NCBI RefSeq assembly: GCF_900108275.1
Contig: NZ_FNVD01000002.1
Span: 124,001 to 188,000, forward strand
Source: Jhaorihella thermophila
GTDB taxonomy: Bacteria > Pseudomonadota > Alphaproteobacteria > Rhodobacterales > Rhodobacteraceae
Length of the DNA: 64,000 nt
Direction of reading: 5' to 3'
The notes under the pieces were generated by a model. It was not told the origin of the DNA. It searched no databases and was given only the letters and a program-made list of their open reading frames with translations. The position numbers and the translations under genes were made by a program. Below, one piece after another: positions 9,090 through 17,938 of the stretch. The first letter of the stretch is position 1. The number at the start of each line of letters is the position of its first letter.

Positions 9090-9141
9090 TTCTTTCTGGT
9101 CCGAAATACCCCGGGGGGCGCGGGGGGCAGAGCCCCCCGCC
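9090..9141 (-). repeat. Intergenic hairpin element, copy 3
   Basis: On the minus strand this reads GCGGGGGGC-TCT-GCCCCCCGC followed by GCCCCCCGGGGTATTTCGGACC and AGAAAGAAG. It sits between the convergent aminotransferase and aioA genes, about 120 bases past the aioA stop and in the sense of aioA. It is nearly identical to the central part of copies 1 and 2. Confidence 0.6.
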
Positions 9142-9195
9142 CCGCGGCCACATTGCCCCTGCCATCCCCGGCACCAGACACCATGATCCCCGGCG

Positions 9196-9230
9196 CCAGA
9201 AAGAAACGGGCGGCACAAAGGCCGCCCGTT
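9196..9230 (-). terminator. Rho-independent terminator of aioBA
   Basis: On the minus strand a perfect 9-bp stem, ACGGGCGGC/GCCGCCCGT with a six-base loop (9206-9229), is followed by TTTCTTTCT. It lies 30 bases beyond the aioA stop and would end the aioBA transcript. Confidence 0.75.
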
Positions 9231-9259
9231 CCGTCGTTCTGCGCCTAGGGTTACGCCTT

Positions 9260-11707
9260 TTATTCCTTCGACTTGAAGGAAACGGCCCTGGACCGCGGCG
9301 TGGCGTCGGCCAGCTTGCGGATGTTGCCGAAGGTCAGCTTGTACTCGGGCGGGATGAGTTCGCTGACACCCGGGTTCACCACGTTGCCCCGGCTGCCCGC
9401 GGGCGAGCCGAACACCATCGCCACATGGCCGCGCTTGGCGGTGTCGGTGGGATAGGCCATGCCCTGGGTCGCCCCGTTCTCGTTCGTGATCTCGATGAGA
9501 TCGCCGGCGTTGATGCCCATTTCGGCCATGTCGTCGGGGTTCATCTCGATGAACGGATAGGGGAAGCGGTCCTGGATGAAGTCGTTGGCCTGATCCAGGA
9601 ACTGGTTCTGCCAGAAGATGTTGGCCCGCACGTTGTTGACGAAGAACTAGTGGTTCGCCGCCTCGCGCGCCTTGCCTTCGGCGGCATAACCGCGCCACTG
9701 GGCCGCACAGAACAGCGCCTTCTTGTCCTCGCGGCCATGCCGGTCGAACTTGCCGTCGGCATAGAGACGCGGCGTGCCGATCAGCTTGCCGTTCTCATAA
9801 CCCACGACCGGCTCCTGCACCCCGTTGTTGCCCATCGCGCGCAGGCGCTCATAGGTCACTTCCGGGTTGCCCTGATGGTAGCCGTCCATGAAGGCGTCTT
9901 CCTCGGTCTCCCAGTCGTAGCCCTTGAACTGATCGGCATATTCGTCGTTGCCCATCTCGTTCAGGACGCGCTCCATGTTCTGGGCGATGCCGTCCGCGAT
10001 CAGGCAGTCGGGCTTGGACTGGCCGTAGGGGTCCATGTATTTCTCGGAAAGACGCAGGCGCCGCTCGCCGTTCATCGAGGTGAGGTTCATCTCGTTGGCT
10101 TCGCAGGCGGGCAGGATCACATGCGCGTTCTGGCCGATCTGGCTGTGGATGATGTCCATGTCCACCACGAACAGACCGCCCGCGTTGACCGCCGCGACGA
10201 TCGCGTCCACCAGCTCCTCGCGGGTGCCGCCGGCGGCTGCGTCCATCGCCTCCTTGACCATGTCGGCGCGCTTCTTCAGCACGCGCTTGAACTCGGCCGC
10301 GTTCAGCGTGGTCTTGTAGTGGTCGCAGGCCCAGATATGATAGACCTTGCCGCCGCCGCGGATCAGGTGCCGGTCGAAATAGGTGGCCGGACGGCCCACA
10401 TGGGCGTCCGAGGGACGGTAGTAGCCTTCCTGGTGACCGCCCAGACGGCAGCACCCGCCGCCTTCGCGGCCGATATTGCCGGTGGCCAGCGAGATGTTCA
10501 CCAGCGCGCCGATGGTGCGGTAGTTGTCGTTGCCCCAGATGATGCCCTTTTCATAGGCGGTGACGCATTTGCGGCGCGACCCGTCATCATGCGGCTTGGC
10601 GATCCACTCGGCGACCTTGACGATGTCGTCCTTGGACACGCCGCAGATTTCCGCCGCCTCACCCAGCGAGGTGCGGCAGGTTTCCATGGCATAGTCGAGG
10701 CTGCCCAGACCCGCCGGCTGACCGGAATCTTCGGCCACGGCCTCTCCGCCCTGGAAAGTGGAGTTGGCGATGAACTCCTTGTCGATCCAGCCGTTGTCCA
10801 CGATATGCGTGAGCAGCGCGTTGAACAGCACCATGTCGGTGCCCGGCGTGATCGCCAGATGCAGCACGTTCTCCTTGCCGGCGACTTCCTCGGCGGCGTT
10901 CACCGTGACCGTCCGGCGCGGGTCCACCATGATGAACTTCGCCCCGTTCTGCATCCCCGGAACCATGTGGTTGAGGAACAGGTTGGTCTGCGTCTCCATC
11001 GGGTTGGCACCGACGACGAAGATGGTGTCGGTCACTTCGTAGTCCGAGTAGCTGTAGTTCAGCTCTCCCACGCCCATGTCGCGGGACGAATGCACCTCGG
11101 AGTTGTAGCCGGGGCGGTTGTGGATCCGGCAATTCTTGACCTTCATGCTCTGGAAGTAGAGCTTGCCGGTCGCCCAGGTATTTTCATAGCCGCCGGCCGA
11201 GCCGCCGTGGTCGAACATCGACACCAGAAGTTCGTCCTCGCCGTATTCGGCGAGGATTTTCGCCGTGACACGGGCCACCAGATCCAGCGCGTCATCCCAC
11301 GACGTCGGCTGCCACACGCCGTTGCGCCACACCATCGGGTCGGTCAGGCGCTGCTGCTGGGTGAGCGTGATCTCCGAAGGGCGGTTTTCCGCCATCCGCG
11401 CGCCGCGGATCGAGCCGAGCCCCGAGTTCACCACGCAGTCGTCATCGGGCACCACCATCAGGTGCACGTCCTTCCCGTCCTGCTTGACGATGTTATACAT
11501 CGACGGGTTGACCCAGGTGCCCATGGCACCCTGCTGTTCGTTCAGGTTCACGCCGAAGGCGTTGTTTTCCGGCGTACCCTGCTTGTTGCGCGGCCAGGTG
11601 TAGGCCTTGTAGCCGCAGCCGACGATGCAATAGTGGCAGGTCACGTTGTGAACCTTCGCGTCCGCGGGCGGGATCGGAAGGCGGTCGATCTGTCTCTTGT
11701 AAGCCAT
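9260..11707 (-). pseudogene. aioA: Arsenite oxidase large (molybdopterin) subunit, interrupted by an in-frame amber codon
   Basis: AioA oxidises arsenite to arsenate at a molybdenum bis-pyranopterin site and carries a 3Fe-4S cluster; with AioB it works in the periplasm. The frame begins MAYKRQIDRLPIPPADAKV, followed by CHYCIVGCGY (cluster cysteines at about 24, 27 and 31), and continues with clear similarity along its whole length. The reading frame is open from 11707 to 9260 (815 sense codons) except for one TAG at 9649-9647 (codon 687), just after the EAANH segment. The remaining 128 residues, from FFVNNVRANIFWQN to the end, still look conserved. A single base substitution explains the stop. 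Without suppression the product would lack its C-terminal 128 residues and probably not fold. aioB lies 15 bases upstream. Confidence 0.9.
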
Positions 11708-11722
11708 GTGTGATCCTCTCCC

Positions 11723-12247
11723 TTACAGCACGTTCGACATGCGGCCGTAGATCAGGTCGCTGCAGCCTTCGGCGTAGATGTCGCCCTTGTCATCGACGCG
11801 CAGGGTGAATTGCGGAACGTTCGACGTGGCGTGGCCCCAGGTCTGCTGGCCACCGGCCTCGACGTCGAAGCGCGAGAAGTGGCCAGGGCAGTTCAGGGTG
11901 TGATCCTCGCCGTTGTAGGACATGTTGAAACCCTTGTGCGGACAGAGCGTCGAGAAGGCGACGATGTCGCCGTCCGGGCCCACGCCGCCCTCGACCGACT
12001 GGCCCAACTTCAGCAGAACGCCGGGGCTGTCGGCGTCGGGATATTCGATGTCCACGGGTTCGTTGACCTTCAGGTCGGCCACGTTGGCCAGCCTGTTCGA
12101 CGGGTAGTCGATCTGCGCCAGCGCCGGGGCCGCCTTGGCCTCTTGCGCAGGGGCCACCGCCGCGACGGCTGCGCCAGCGGTTGCCATCGCACCGCCGCGC
12201 AGGAACTGGCGACGGCCGACATCGACCATGCCTTTGCATCTTTTCAT
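11723..12247 (-). CDS. aioB: Arsenite oxidase small (Rieske) subunit
   Basis: This is the electron-transfer subunit of arsenite oxidase and carries a Rieske 2Fe-2S cluster. The 174-residue protein has a twin-arginine signal (GRRQFLRGG, then an alanine-rich hydrophobic stretch to about residue 40) that would export the folded AioAB complex. Rieske ligands are C102-P-H104 and C120-P-G-H123. Phe107 and Gly122 stand where many Rieske proteins have a disulfide pair, the arrangement I recall for the alphaproteobacterial AioB of Rhizobium NT-26. The ATG at 12247 follows GGGAGGAAACTC. The gene looks intact, but its partner aioA is broken, so a working enzyme is unlikely. Confidence 0.9.
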   Translation of the reverse strand: MKRCKGMVDVGRRQFLRGGAMATAGAAVAAVAPAQEAKAAPALAQIDYPSNRLANVADLKVNEPVDIEYPDADSPGVLLKLGQSVEGGVGPDGDIVAFSTLCPHKGFNMSYNGEDHTLNCPGHFSRFDVEAGGQQTWGHATSNVPQFTLRVDDKGDIYAEGCSDLIYGRMSNVL

Positions 12248-12273
12248 GAGTTTCCTCCCAACTTGTGGTGACA

Positions 12274-12288
12274 GCAAAACTATCACCG
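12274..12288 (-). promoter_or_regulatory. Candidate sigma-54 (-24/-12) promoter of aioBA
   Basis: On the minus strand CGGTGATAGTTTTGC has the invariant GG and GC elements exactly ten bases apart, with TTTTGC matching the -12 box well and the -24 box matching only in GG. The predicted transcript start, near 12262, leaves a short leader containing the aioB ribosome-binding site. Known aio operons are RpoN-dependent. Confidence 0.55.
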
Positions 12289-12364
12289 CCAAGAAGGTCG
12301 ATGGGGCGCGCATTTCGGGAATTGGTTCAGGTTAAGACCTTGTAATTTCGAAATTAAATTGGGT

Positions 12365-12380
12365 GTTCGGATTTTCGAAC
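12365..12380. promoter_or_regulatory. Candidate AioR upstream activating sequence
   Basis: The dyad GTTCG-(6 bases)-CGAAC is perfectly symmetric. It fits the form GTYCG-N6-CGRAC that I recall being proposed for AioR enhancer sites in arsenite-oxidising alphaproteobacteria. It is centred about 110 bases upstream of the predicted aioBA start, a normal distance for a sigma-54 enhancer. A second dyad, AATTTCGAAATT, lies at 12344-12355. Confidence 0.5.
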
Positions 12381-12398
12381 ATGCCGCGGCGCAGAAGT

Positions 12399-13643
12399 TC
12401 AGGCCTGATCGGCTCCAGCGGACAGGCCCAGTTTCTGCATCTTTTCCCACAGAGTCGTCCGCGACACCTTCAGCAATTTCACCGCCTGCCCGATCTGGCC
12501 GCCCGTGCGTTCCAGCGCGGCGACGATCTGGCGGCGCTCGGCCTGTTCGCGGGCCTCGGCCAGCGTCAGGATGCGGTCGCCGTCGGCGATCCGTTCCGGG
12601 AACAGGTCCGTGGGCAGCAGCATCTCTCCCTGCGCGGTTTCAAGTCCGCGGGACAACCGCGCGCGCAGCTCGCGGCCGCCGCCCGGCCAGTCATGTGCGC
12701 GCACGGCCTGTTCGGCCAGACGGCTGATGTGTTTCAGCGGTCGGTCACGGCGGGGGTTGAGCCGGTCGAACAGGTGCTCCATCAACCAGACGGCATCCTC
12801 GGGGCGTTCCGACAGTGGCGGGACCGGCAGTTCCACCATGTCGAGTCGATAGAACAGATCGGCATCGAAGCCGCCGGACTGCACCACCTTGTCCATGTCA
12901 TGGCCACAGGCGGCAATGACCCGGCCGGCAAAGCGGCATCCAGAACGTCGGCCAGCGCCTGCTGCGCCTGCCCCGGCATCCGGCTGAGCGCCCGCAGGAA
13001 CAGGACGCCTTCGCCGGTGCGTTCGATGGCGCCGCCCGGCCCGAACATCGCCGCCTGCACGTCAGGCTCTCGTGCGAGGTTCACCACCACGAAAGGGGCC
13101 GCGCGGCGGTCGGATCGTTCGTGGATACGCCGGGCGACCAGTTCCTTGCCGGAGCCCGGCCCGCCTCGGATCAGAACCGCCCGATCGATCCGCGCGGCGC
13201 GTTCGGCCATCTCTTCGACCCGGCGGGCCGCCGGCGAGATGCCCAGAAGCGGCGGCATGTCCTGGTCGCCGCTGGCGTTCAGCAGCAATGTCAGCCGATC
13301 AAGGAACACGGCCATCTCGAACGGCTTGGTGATGTAATCGGCCGCGCCCGCCTGCATCAGCCGCACGGCCTTTTCGACGCCTCCATGCCCGGTGATGAAC
13401 AGAAACGGCGGCGGGGTGGTGGTTTCCATCAGCCGATTGAACAGATCCTCGCCGTCCCCATCAGGCAGGCGGATGTCGCAGATCACCGCGTCGATGGGCG
13501 CGCGGGGTGCGCAAGGCCCCGATGGCGCGCCCGACCTGCTTCATCCAGATCACCTCGGCCCCTTCGAGTTCCAGCCGCTGAACCAGCGAATGGCCCATGA
13601 TCTCGTCGTCTTCGACCAAAGCGATGCGGAACCCGTTCAGCAT
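12399..13643 (-). pseudogene. aioR: Sigma-54-type response regulator AioR, two frameshifts
   Basis: AioR would be the phosphorylated activator of aioBA. The receiver domain starts RIALVEDDEIMGHSLVQ. The frame then shifts near 13500, and the phosphoacceptor stretch AVICDIRLPDGDG and the YITKPF lysine follow in a second frame. An AAA+ region with Walker A GGPGSGKE follows in that frame. A second shift near 12928 moves the rest (RVIAACGHDMDKVV, DLFYRLDMVELPVPPL, and a C-terminal Fis-type helix-turn-helix with RTTLWEKM) into a third frame. The AAA+ region is compact and shows no GAFTGA loop and no acidic Walker B pair, which may be a family trait or further decay. The start overlaps the aioS stop by seven bases. 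Confidence 0.85.
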
Positions 13644-15064
13644 TGCGGATCTTCCTTGCCTTTCAGCGGCAACGATACCGCGATTTCGGTGCGCCCGTCG
13701 CGGCGATCGAGCTGAATCACTCCGCCCAGTTCTTCGACCAGATCATGCACCAGACGCAAGCCCACGCCCCCGCCCGGCGGAACCGGCCCCGAGGACAGAA
13801 GCCGCGTGCGGGCGCTTCCTGACAGACCGGGGCCGGTGTCGGCGACCATCATGTGCAGATGATCGCGGTCCGGCGCGACCCGAAACCACACGCGCCCCTG
13901 CCGACCCGCCGCTGCCGAAGCGTTCAGCAACAGGTTCAACGCGCTCTGGCGGACCGGACCCGCCGGCAACACCTCCAGCGCGGTCGGCGTCACCTCGACC
14001 TTCCAGCTCAGCCGTTGCGCCTGCCGGTTGATCTCGGGGCCGATCAGAAGGTGGATGTCCTCGAAGTCCTCTGCCGACAGCGCCGCGCCGGAGCGATCCA
14101 ACCGGTTCTGTTCCAGCATCGCCCGCGAGACGTCGCGCAGATGGTTGAGCCCGCGCGTCAGCAGCTCGGCCGACCGGCGCACCACTTCGGGCCGGTCGGC
14201 ATATTCGCGGATCGTGTCCGCGGCGTTCAGCAGCCCGCCCAAGGGATTGTTGATCTCGTGTGCCAGCGCAGACGACAACCGGCCCAGGCTGACAAAGCGC
14301 TCGCGCTCGGCCAGGCGGCGTTCGGCGTCCCGCTTGGCGACAAGCGTTCGGGCCATGGCGTTGTAGGTATGCACCAGCCGCGAAAGCTCGGTATCCCCGC
14401 GCGGGATCTCGGTTTCGGGCACCTGCTCGGGCTGGTCGCTGGTGTCGCGCATCCGCTGCGACAGCCGGGTGATCGGCCGCAGCATCCGGCGCATCAGAAA
14501 ATAGCCCAGCAGGGCCAGAACTCCGGTCGCCACCGCGTTTCCCAGCAAGAGCAGCCGCCCCGCCCGACGCCGTTCCGCAACCAGGTCGGCGACGTCAAGC
14601 TCAGTCACGACCTGCCCGACCTCGCGCCCTTGATAGACCAGTGGCGCGACAAGCCGCAGCGTCTCTTCGTCGCTGGGCACGGTGAGATTGGCGGGCGGCT
14701 GCGCGCCGTCCGATATCTCGGCGATGGAACTGTCCAGCGGCGCCCGGTCCGGCAGCGTGGCCGCGATCACGCGCCCGTCTTCGTCGGCAACGGCGGTGAA
14801 GATCATCCGCCGGCCCTCGCCCTCACCGGCGGCGCGTTGCAGCGTGTCATAGACCTCCCAGACATCGTCGCGCAGCACATGAGGCCCCAGCGCGACCGAC
14901 AGCGTTTCCACATGCAGCCGCGCGATTTCGCGGATGCGGGCATCCTGCAACCGGTCAAGCGCAGCCAGCACCTGCTGCGAAGCGACCACGCCCAGCGCCA
15001 CCATCAGCAGCGCCGTCAGCAACGGCACCCGGATGCTCAGCGGTATTCGCAGGATCGCCGACAT
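13637..15064 (-). CDS. aioS: Sensor histidine kinase AioS
   Basis: This is a predicted inner-membrane kinase that passes the arsenite signal from AioX to AioR. The 475-residue protein has an N-terminal membrane segment (about 12-32), a periplasmic sensor region, a second membrane segment (LLLLGNAVATGVLALLGYFL), a HAMP region, the H-box HEINNPLGG with phospho-His at about residue 269, and an ATPase domain with NLLLNASAAAG and DTGPGLSG. The ATG at 15064 overlaps the aioX stop by one base (TGATG). The frame is intact, but the partners on both sides are disrupted, so the pathway is probably dead. Confidence 0.87.
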   Translation of the reverse strand: MSAILRIPLSIRVPLLTALLMVALGVVASQQVLAALDRLQDARIREIARLHVETLSVALGPHVLRDDVWEVYDTLQRAAGEGEGRRMIFTAVADEDGRVIAATLPDRAPLDSSIAEISDGAQPPANLTVPSDEETLRLVAPLVYQGREVGQVVTELDVADLVAERRRAGRLLLLGNAVATGVLALLGYFLMRRMLRPITRLSQRMRDTSDQPEQVPETEIPRGDTELSRLVHTYNAMARTLVAKRDAERRLAERERFVSLGRLSSALAHEINNPLGGLLNAADTIREYADRPEVVRRSAELLTRGLNHLRDVSRAMLEQNRLDRSGAALSAEDFEDIHLLIGPEINRQAQRLSWKVEVTPTALEVLPAGPVRQSALNLLLNASAAAGRQGRVWFRVAPDRDHLHMMVADTGPGLSGSARTRLLSSGPVPPGGGVGLRLVHDLVEELGGVIQLDRRDGRTEIAVSLPLKGKEDPQC

Positions 15065-15929
15065 CAGCGCAACGAGGCCAGCAGCCGCATCCGCCGCGCG
15101 ATCCCGTCGAACAGCGACACATCGCCCGCCGTCATCCCGTCCAGCAGGAGCAGCCCCAGCGCGTGTCGCCCGGCCTCCGTCCTGTCCAGTCCCAGCAGTG
15201 CCTTTCGCAGGGCGGCAACGCCGGGATCGGCCAAGTGCCCTGCGCGGGTGCAGAAGGGCGGGAAACCCAGCCATTCGCTGCGCGTCACGACCCGGGTGCG
15301 GCCTGCCAGTTCCGGTTCCAGGGCCGCCAGCGATTCCCAGACATAGCCATCCACGCTGCCCGATCGCGCCAGCCCATCCGCCACCGCCCGCACCACGTTG
15401 CGATGCCCGTAGGTAAAGATCGTGCGGCGAAAGAAGTCCTCGGCCTTTTCGCCTTTCAGCGCCAGATCCGAAGCGGTGACAAGAAAACCCGAGTTCGAGT
15501 TCGGATCTGAAAAGGCATGCGTTCCGCCCCGCAGATCGGCCAACGATTTCGCATCATCCCCCTCCCGCACGATGACATAGGACTGATACATCGGCTTGCC
15601 GTGCCAGAGCGGTACCGCCATCAGCGCCAGCGTGGCGCGGTGTTGAAGAAAGGGGTAACCGCACAGCCACGCGGCCTCGATCGCCCCCTCCAGCAACATG
15701 CCGGTCACTTCTTCATAGGTGCGGCGTTGCTCGAACTGGACCCGTTGGCCGGCAGCCTCCTGCAAGGCAGAGCGCAGGGCGGTCAGGATTTCGGCGTCAT
15801 TGTCCAGAAATACCGGCGTGATGCCCAGGCGCAACTCGCGCGGCGCCCCTCTCACGATGGACGGCAGGGCGACTGGCCCAGCGCCGACAGGACAAGATCG
15901 CGTCGCGAGAACGATATGGTCATCAGCAT
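15064..15929 (-). pseudogene. aioX: Periplasmic arsenite-binding protein AioX, frameshift in the signal peptide
   Basis: AioX is the periplasmic oxyanion-binding component of the AioXSR signalling system. The mature part (ELRLGITPVFLDNDAEI, AFSDPNSNSGFLV, RTRVVTRSEWLGFPPF) matches the phosphonate/phosphite-binding PhnD-like fold. The natural start and signal peptide (MLMTISFSRRDLVLSALG, ATG at 15929) lie in another frame, which stops after 25 codons. The mature sequence has no good start codon in its own frame. A one-base change near 15880 joins the two frames. The protein would therefore not be exported as annotated. Confidence 0.78.
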
Positions 15930-16062
15930 GTTGCCTGGACTTGACGCCTCGTAAGGGTATGGCGAAGGCTCGACATGTCGCAAAGACTTTTTTGCACCCT
16001 GCATCCGGCTTTTTCGATGTCCCGGCGCTTGCCTCTTGAGCGCGCCGCCCGGCCAGGATTAG

Positions 16063-16096
16063 CCTGTCCCCGTTCTTGACCTGTCCCCGTTCTTGA
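16063..16096. repeat. 17-bp perfect tandem duplication
   Basis: CCTGTCCCCGTTCTTGA occurs twice back to back (16063-16079 and 16080-16096), ending 13 bases before the start of the transglycosylase gene. The second copy abuts the ribosome-binding site (GAGAAGGA). Confidence 0.9.
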
Positions 16097-16109
16097 GAAG
16101 GAATTTGCC

Positions 16110-16907
16110 ATGAAACGCATTGTGTCCCTGGGTCTGGGGTGGCTGATCTGGGCCGGGGCGGCCCTCGGCGCGCCTTGCGGCAATGACGCAAGCGGCTTTG
16201 AGGCGTGGAAGGCGGAGTTTGCGAAAGAGGCCCGCAAGGCCGGGGTTCGCGGCAAGGGACTGCGCGCATTGGCCCGGGCGCAATACGCCACCCGCACGAT
16301 CGCGGCGGACCGCCAGCAGAAATCCTTTCGCTACGGTCTTGAAAAGTTCATGCGGGTGCGCGGCGCCGATGCGATCGTGGCCCAGGGGCGCAAGCGCAAG
16401 TCCCGCACCCCCGAATTCTATGCCGCGCTGGAGCGCCGCTATGGCGTGTCGGCCGGTATCCTGATCGCAATTCACGGGATGGAGACCGGGTTCGGCTGGT
16501 TCATGGGCGACAGCCCGGTGGTTTCGGCCATCGCGACCCTGGCCTATGATTGCCGCAGGCCGGAACTGTTCCGCCCCCACGCCATCGGGGCGCTGAAACT
16601 GGTGGATCGGGGCAGTATCACCGCCACGACCCTGGGCGCGCGTCATGGCGAGCTGGGGCATACGCAATTCCTGCCCGGAAACGCGCTGCGTTATGGCGTG
16701 GACGGCAACGGGGACGGACGGGTCGATCTCTATGACGTGACTGACGCGCTCGCCTCGACCGCCAACTACCTGCGCAGGAAGGGCTGGAAACGGGGCAAGG
16801 GCTATCAGCCCGGCCAGCCAAATTTCGCCGTGCTCAAGGAATGGAACGCGGCAACGGTTTATCAACAGGCGCTGGCGATCATGGGGGCGAGAATCGACCG
16901 CCCGTGA
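16110..16907 (+). CDS. Lytic murein transglycosylase, MltB/SLT_2 family
   Basis: The predicted exported enzyme cleaves peptidoglycan glycan strands. The 265-residue protein has an N-terminal signal peptide ending near AALGAPCG. It has the family blocks GVSAGILIAIHGMETGFGWFMG, with the catalytic Glu in HGMETGFG, GHTQFLPGNALRYGVDGNGDG (substrate groove plus a DGNGDGRVDL calcium-loop-like segment) and STANYLRRKGW. It is a short, single-domain member without a peptidoglycan-binding domain. AGAAGGA precedes the ATG by eight bases. A 17-bp duplication lies directly upstream. Confidence 0.87.
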   Translation: MKRIVSLGLGWLIWAGAALGAPCGNDASGFEAWKAEFAKEARKAGVRGKGLRALARAQYATRTIAADRQQKSFRYGLEKFMRVRGADAIVAQGRKRKSRTPEFYAALERRYGVSAGILIAIHGMETGFGWFMGDSPVVSAIATLAYDCRRPELFRPHAIGALKLVDRGSITATTLGARHGELGHTQFLPGNALRYGVDGNGDGRVDLYDVTDALASTANYLRRKGWKRGKGYQPGQPNFAVLKEWNAATVYQQALAIMGARIDRP

Positions 16908-17026
16908 AAACCGACGGGACGGCACGCGGCCCGCCGCATGTCACCAAGTTTGACAAAACTTGCCAAAGTTCGACCACCTTTCGCCGATAGCGTCCGCTCA
17001 AGAGCAGCTTACTGGAGGGCGCAAAA

Positions 17027-17878
17027 GTGACTCGGACGTCCATTTATCACGGCGGGCTCGTCTTTCGTGACGACCATCCTGTTTCAATCGATCAGTTCTG
17101 CCGGATCGTGACGGCTACCCTCGAAGACTACGGCCAGCGCGTGGAGCGCCAGAGCGTGCGCGATTCGAACACGGCGGTGGTGGTGACCAGCCTTTACATG
17201 GTCGAACTGACGATGAACGCGCGGCATTTCTCAGACAAGGCCGAGGATCGCCCGCTTGGCGGTCAATGCCAGAGGCTGGAAATCTCGATGGTTCCGGCGG
17301 ACGACCAGTACGAGGATCGCGACATTTCCGAACTGATGATGGTCGTCATGCTCTACCGCATGGTGGACATCTGCAACGCCGAAAGCATCGAGTGGATGGA
17401 TCCCGGCACGGTCCTGACCGTCGAGCAGTTTCTCAGCGCCTTCACCAATGTGTCGCCGCATCGCGTGCGCGGTTGCAGATCGCGCCTGACCCCGGCCGAA
17501 CGCTTTGCGCCGGTGGATGAAACACTCGACCAGATTGACGATCACTACGACATTCACGCAAAGGCCGCCGAACAGGCTCATACCCTGAGCGAAGAGGAAA
17601 CCCTTGCGATGGCGTTCCGGTCGGACGACCCGCTGGACGAAGATTACCTGACGGATGTCGAGCGCGCGCAAAACGACATCCGCCGTCTAGCCGTATGGGG
17701 CATGACCGGGATGGTCGCGATTCTCTCCGCGCCGGTCGCCGCCTCGCTGGCCGCGGTCAACCTGGCGCGCGGCGAAGATCTGCGGCTGAATACGCAGGTG
17801 CTGTCCTTCACCGGGCTGGTCGCCGTGCTCAGCAGCACCGGGCTTCTGGCACAGATCATGCAGAACCTTCCGATCTGA
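17027..17878 (+). CDS. Conserved hypothetical protein with two C-terminal membrane segments
   Basis: I do not recognise a named family. The 283-residue protein starts at a GTG (17027) preceded by GGAGG. Residues 1 to about 215 are soluble, mixed and acidic, with MDICNAESIEWMDPGT-like segments. Two hydrophobic helices follow (about 224-246 and 258-280), so the protein is probably tail-anchored with its large domain in the cytoplasm. There is no signal peptide. A TTGACA box at 16950 could be a -35 element, but I see no convincing -10. A strong terminator follows at 17901, so it is probably a single-gene transcript. Confidence 0.7.
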   Translation: MTRTSIYHGGLVFRDDHPVSIDQFCRIVTATLEDYGQRVERQSVRDSNTAVVVTSLYMVELTMNARHFSDKAEDRPLGGQCQRLEISMVPADDQYEDRDISELMMVVMLYRMVDICNAESIEWMDPGTVLTVEQFLSAFTNVSPHRVRGCRSRLTPAERFAPVDETLDQIDDHYDIHAKAAEQAHTLSEEETLAMAFRSDDPLDEDYLTDVERAQNDIRRLAVWGMTGMVAILSAPVAASLAAVNLARGEDLRLNTQVLSFTGLVAVLSSTGLLAQIMQNLPI

Positions 17879-17900
17879 CCGCCGAAGCAGAAAAACTGCA

Positions 17901-17932
17901 AAGCTCGGCAGTTTTGCCGGGCTTTTTATTTG
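17901..17932 (+). terminator. Rho-independent terminator
   Basis: AAGCTCGGCA-GTTT-TGCCGGGCTT forms a ten-base stem with one G-T pair, followed by TTTATTT. It ends the gene at 17027-17878 just before the convergent HAD gene. Confidence 0.85.
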
Positions 17933-17938
17933 CGCAAA

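Noticed and set aside
9647-9649. UAG as pyrrolysine or a programmed recoding signal in aioA
   Set aside because: No pyl genes or recoding structure are visible and three other lesions hit the same locus; a simple nonsense mutation is more likely, though suppression is not excluded.
7760-11713. 1317-codon plus-strand open frame over the aminotransferase and aioA
   Set aside because: It is an antisense and out-of-frame shadow made by strong GC3 bias; the translation is Arg/Pro/His-rich and matches no family, while the minus-strand aioA and plus-strand aminotransferase frames show clear motifs.
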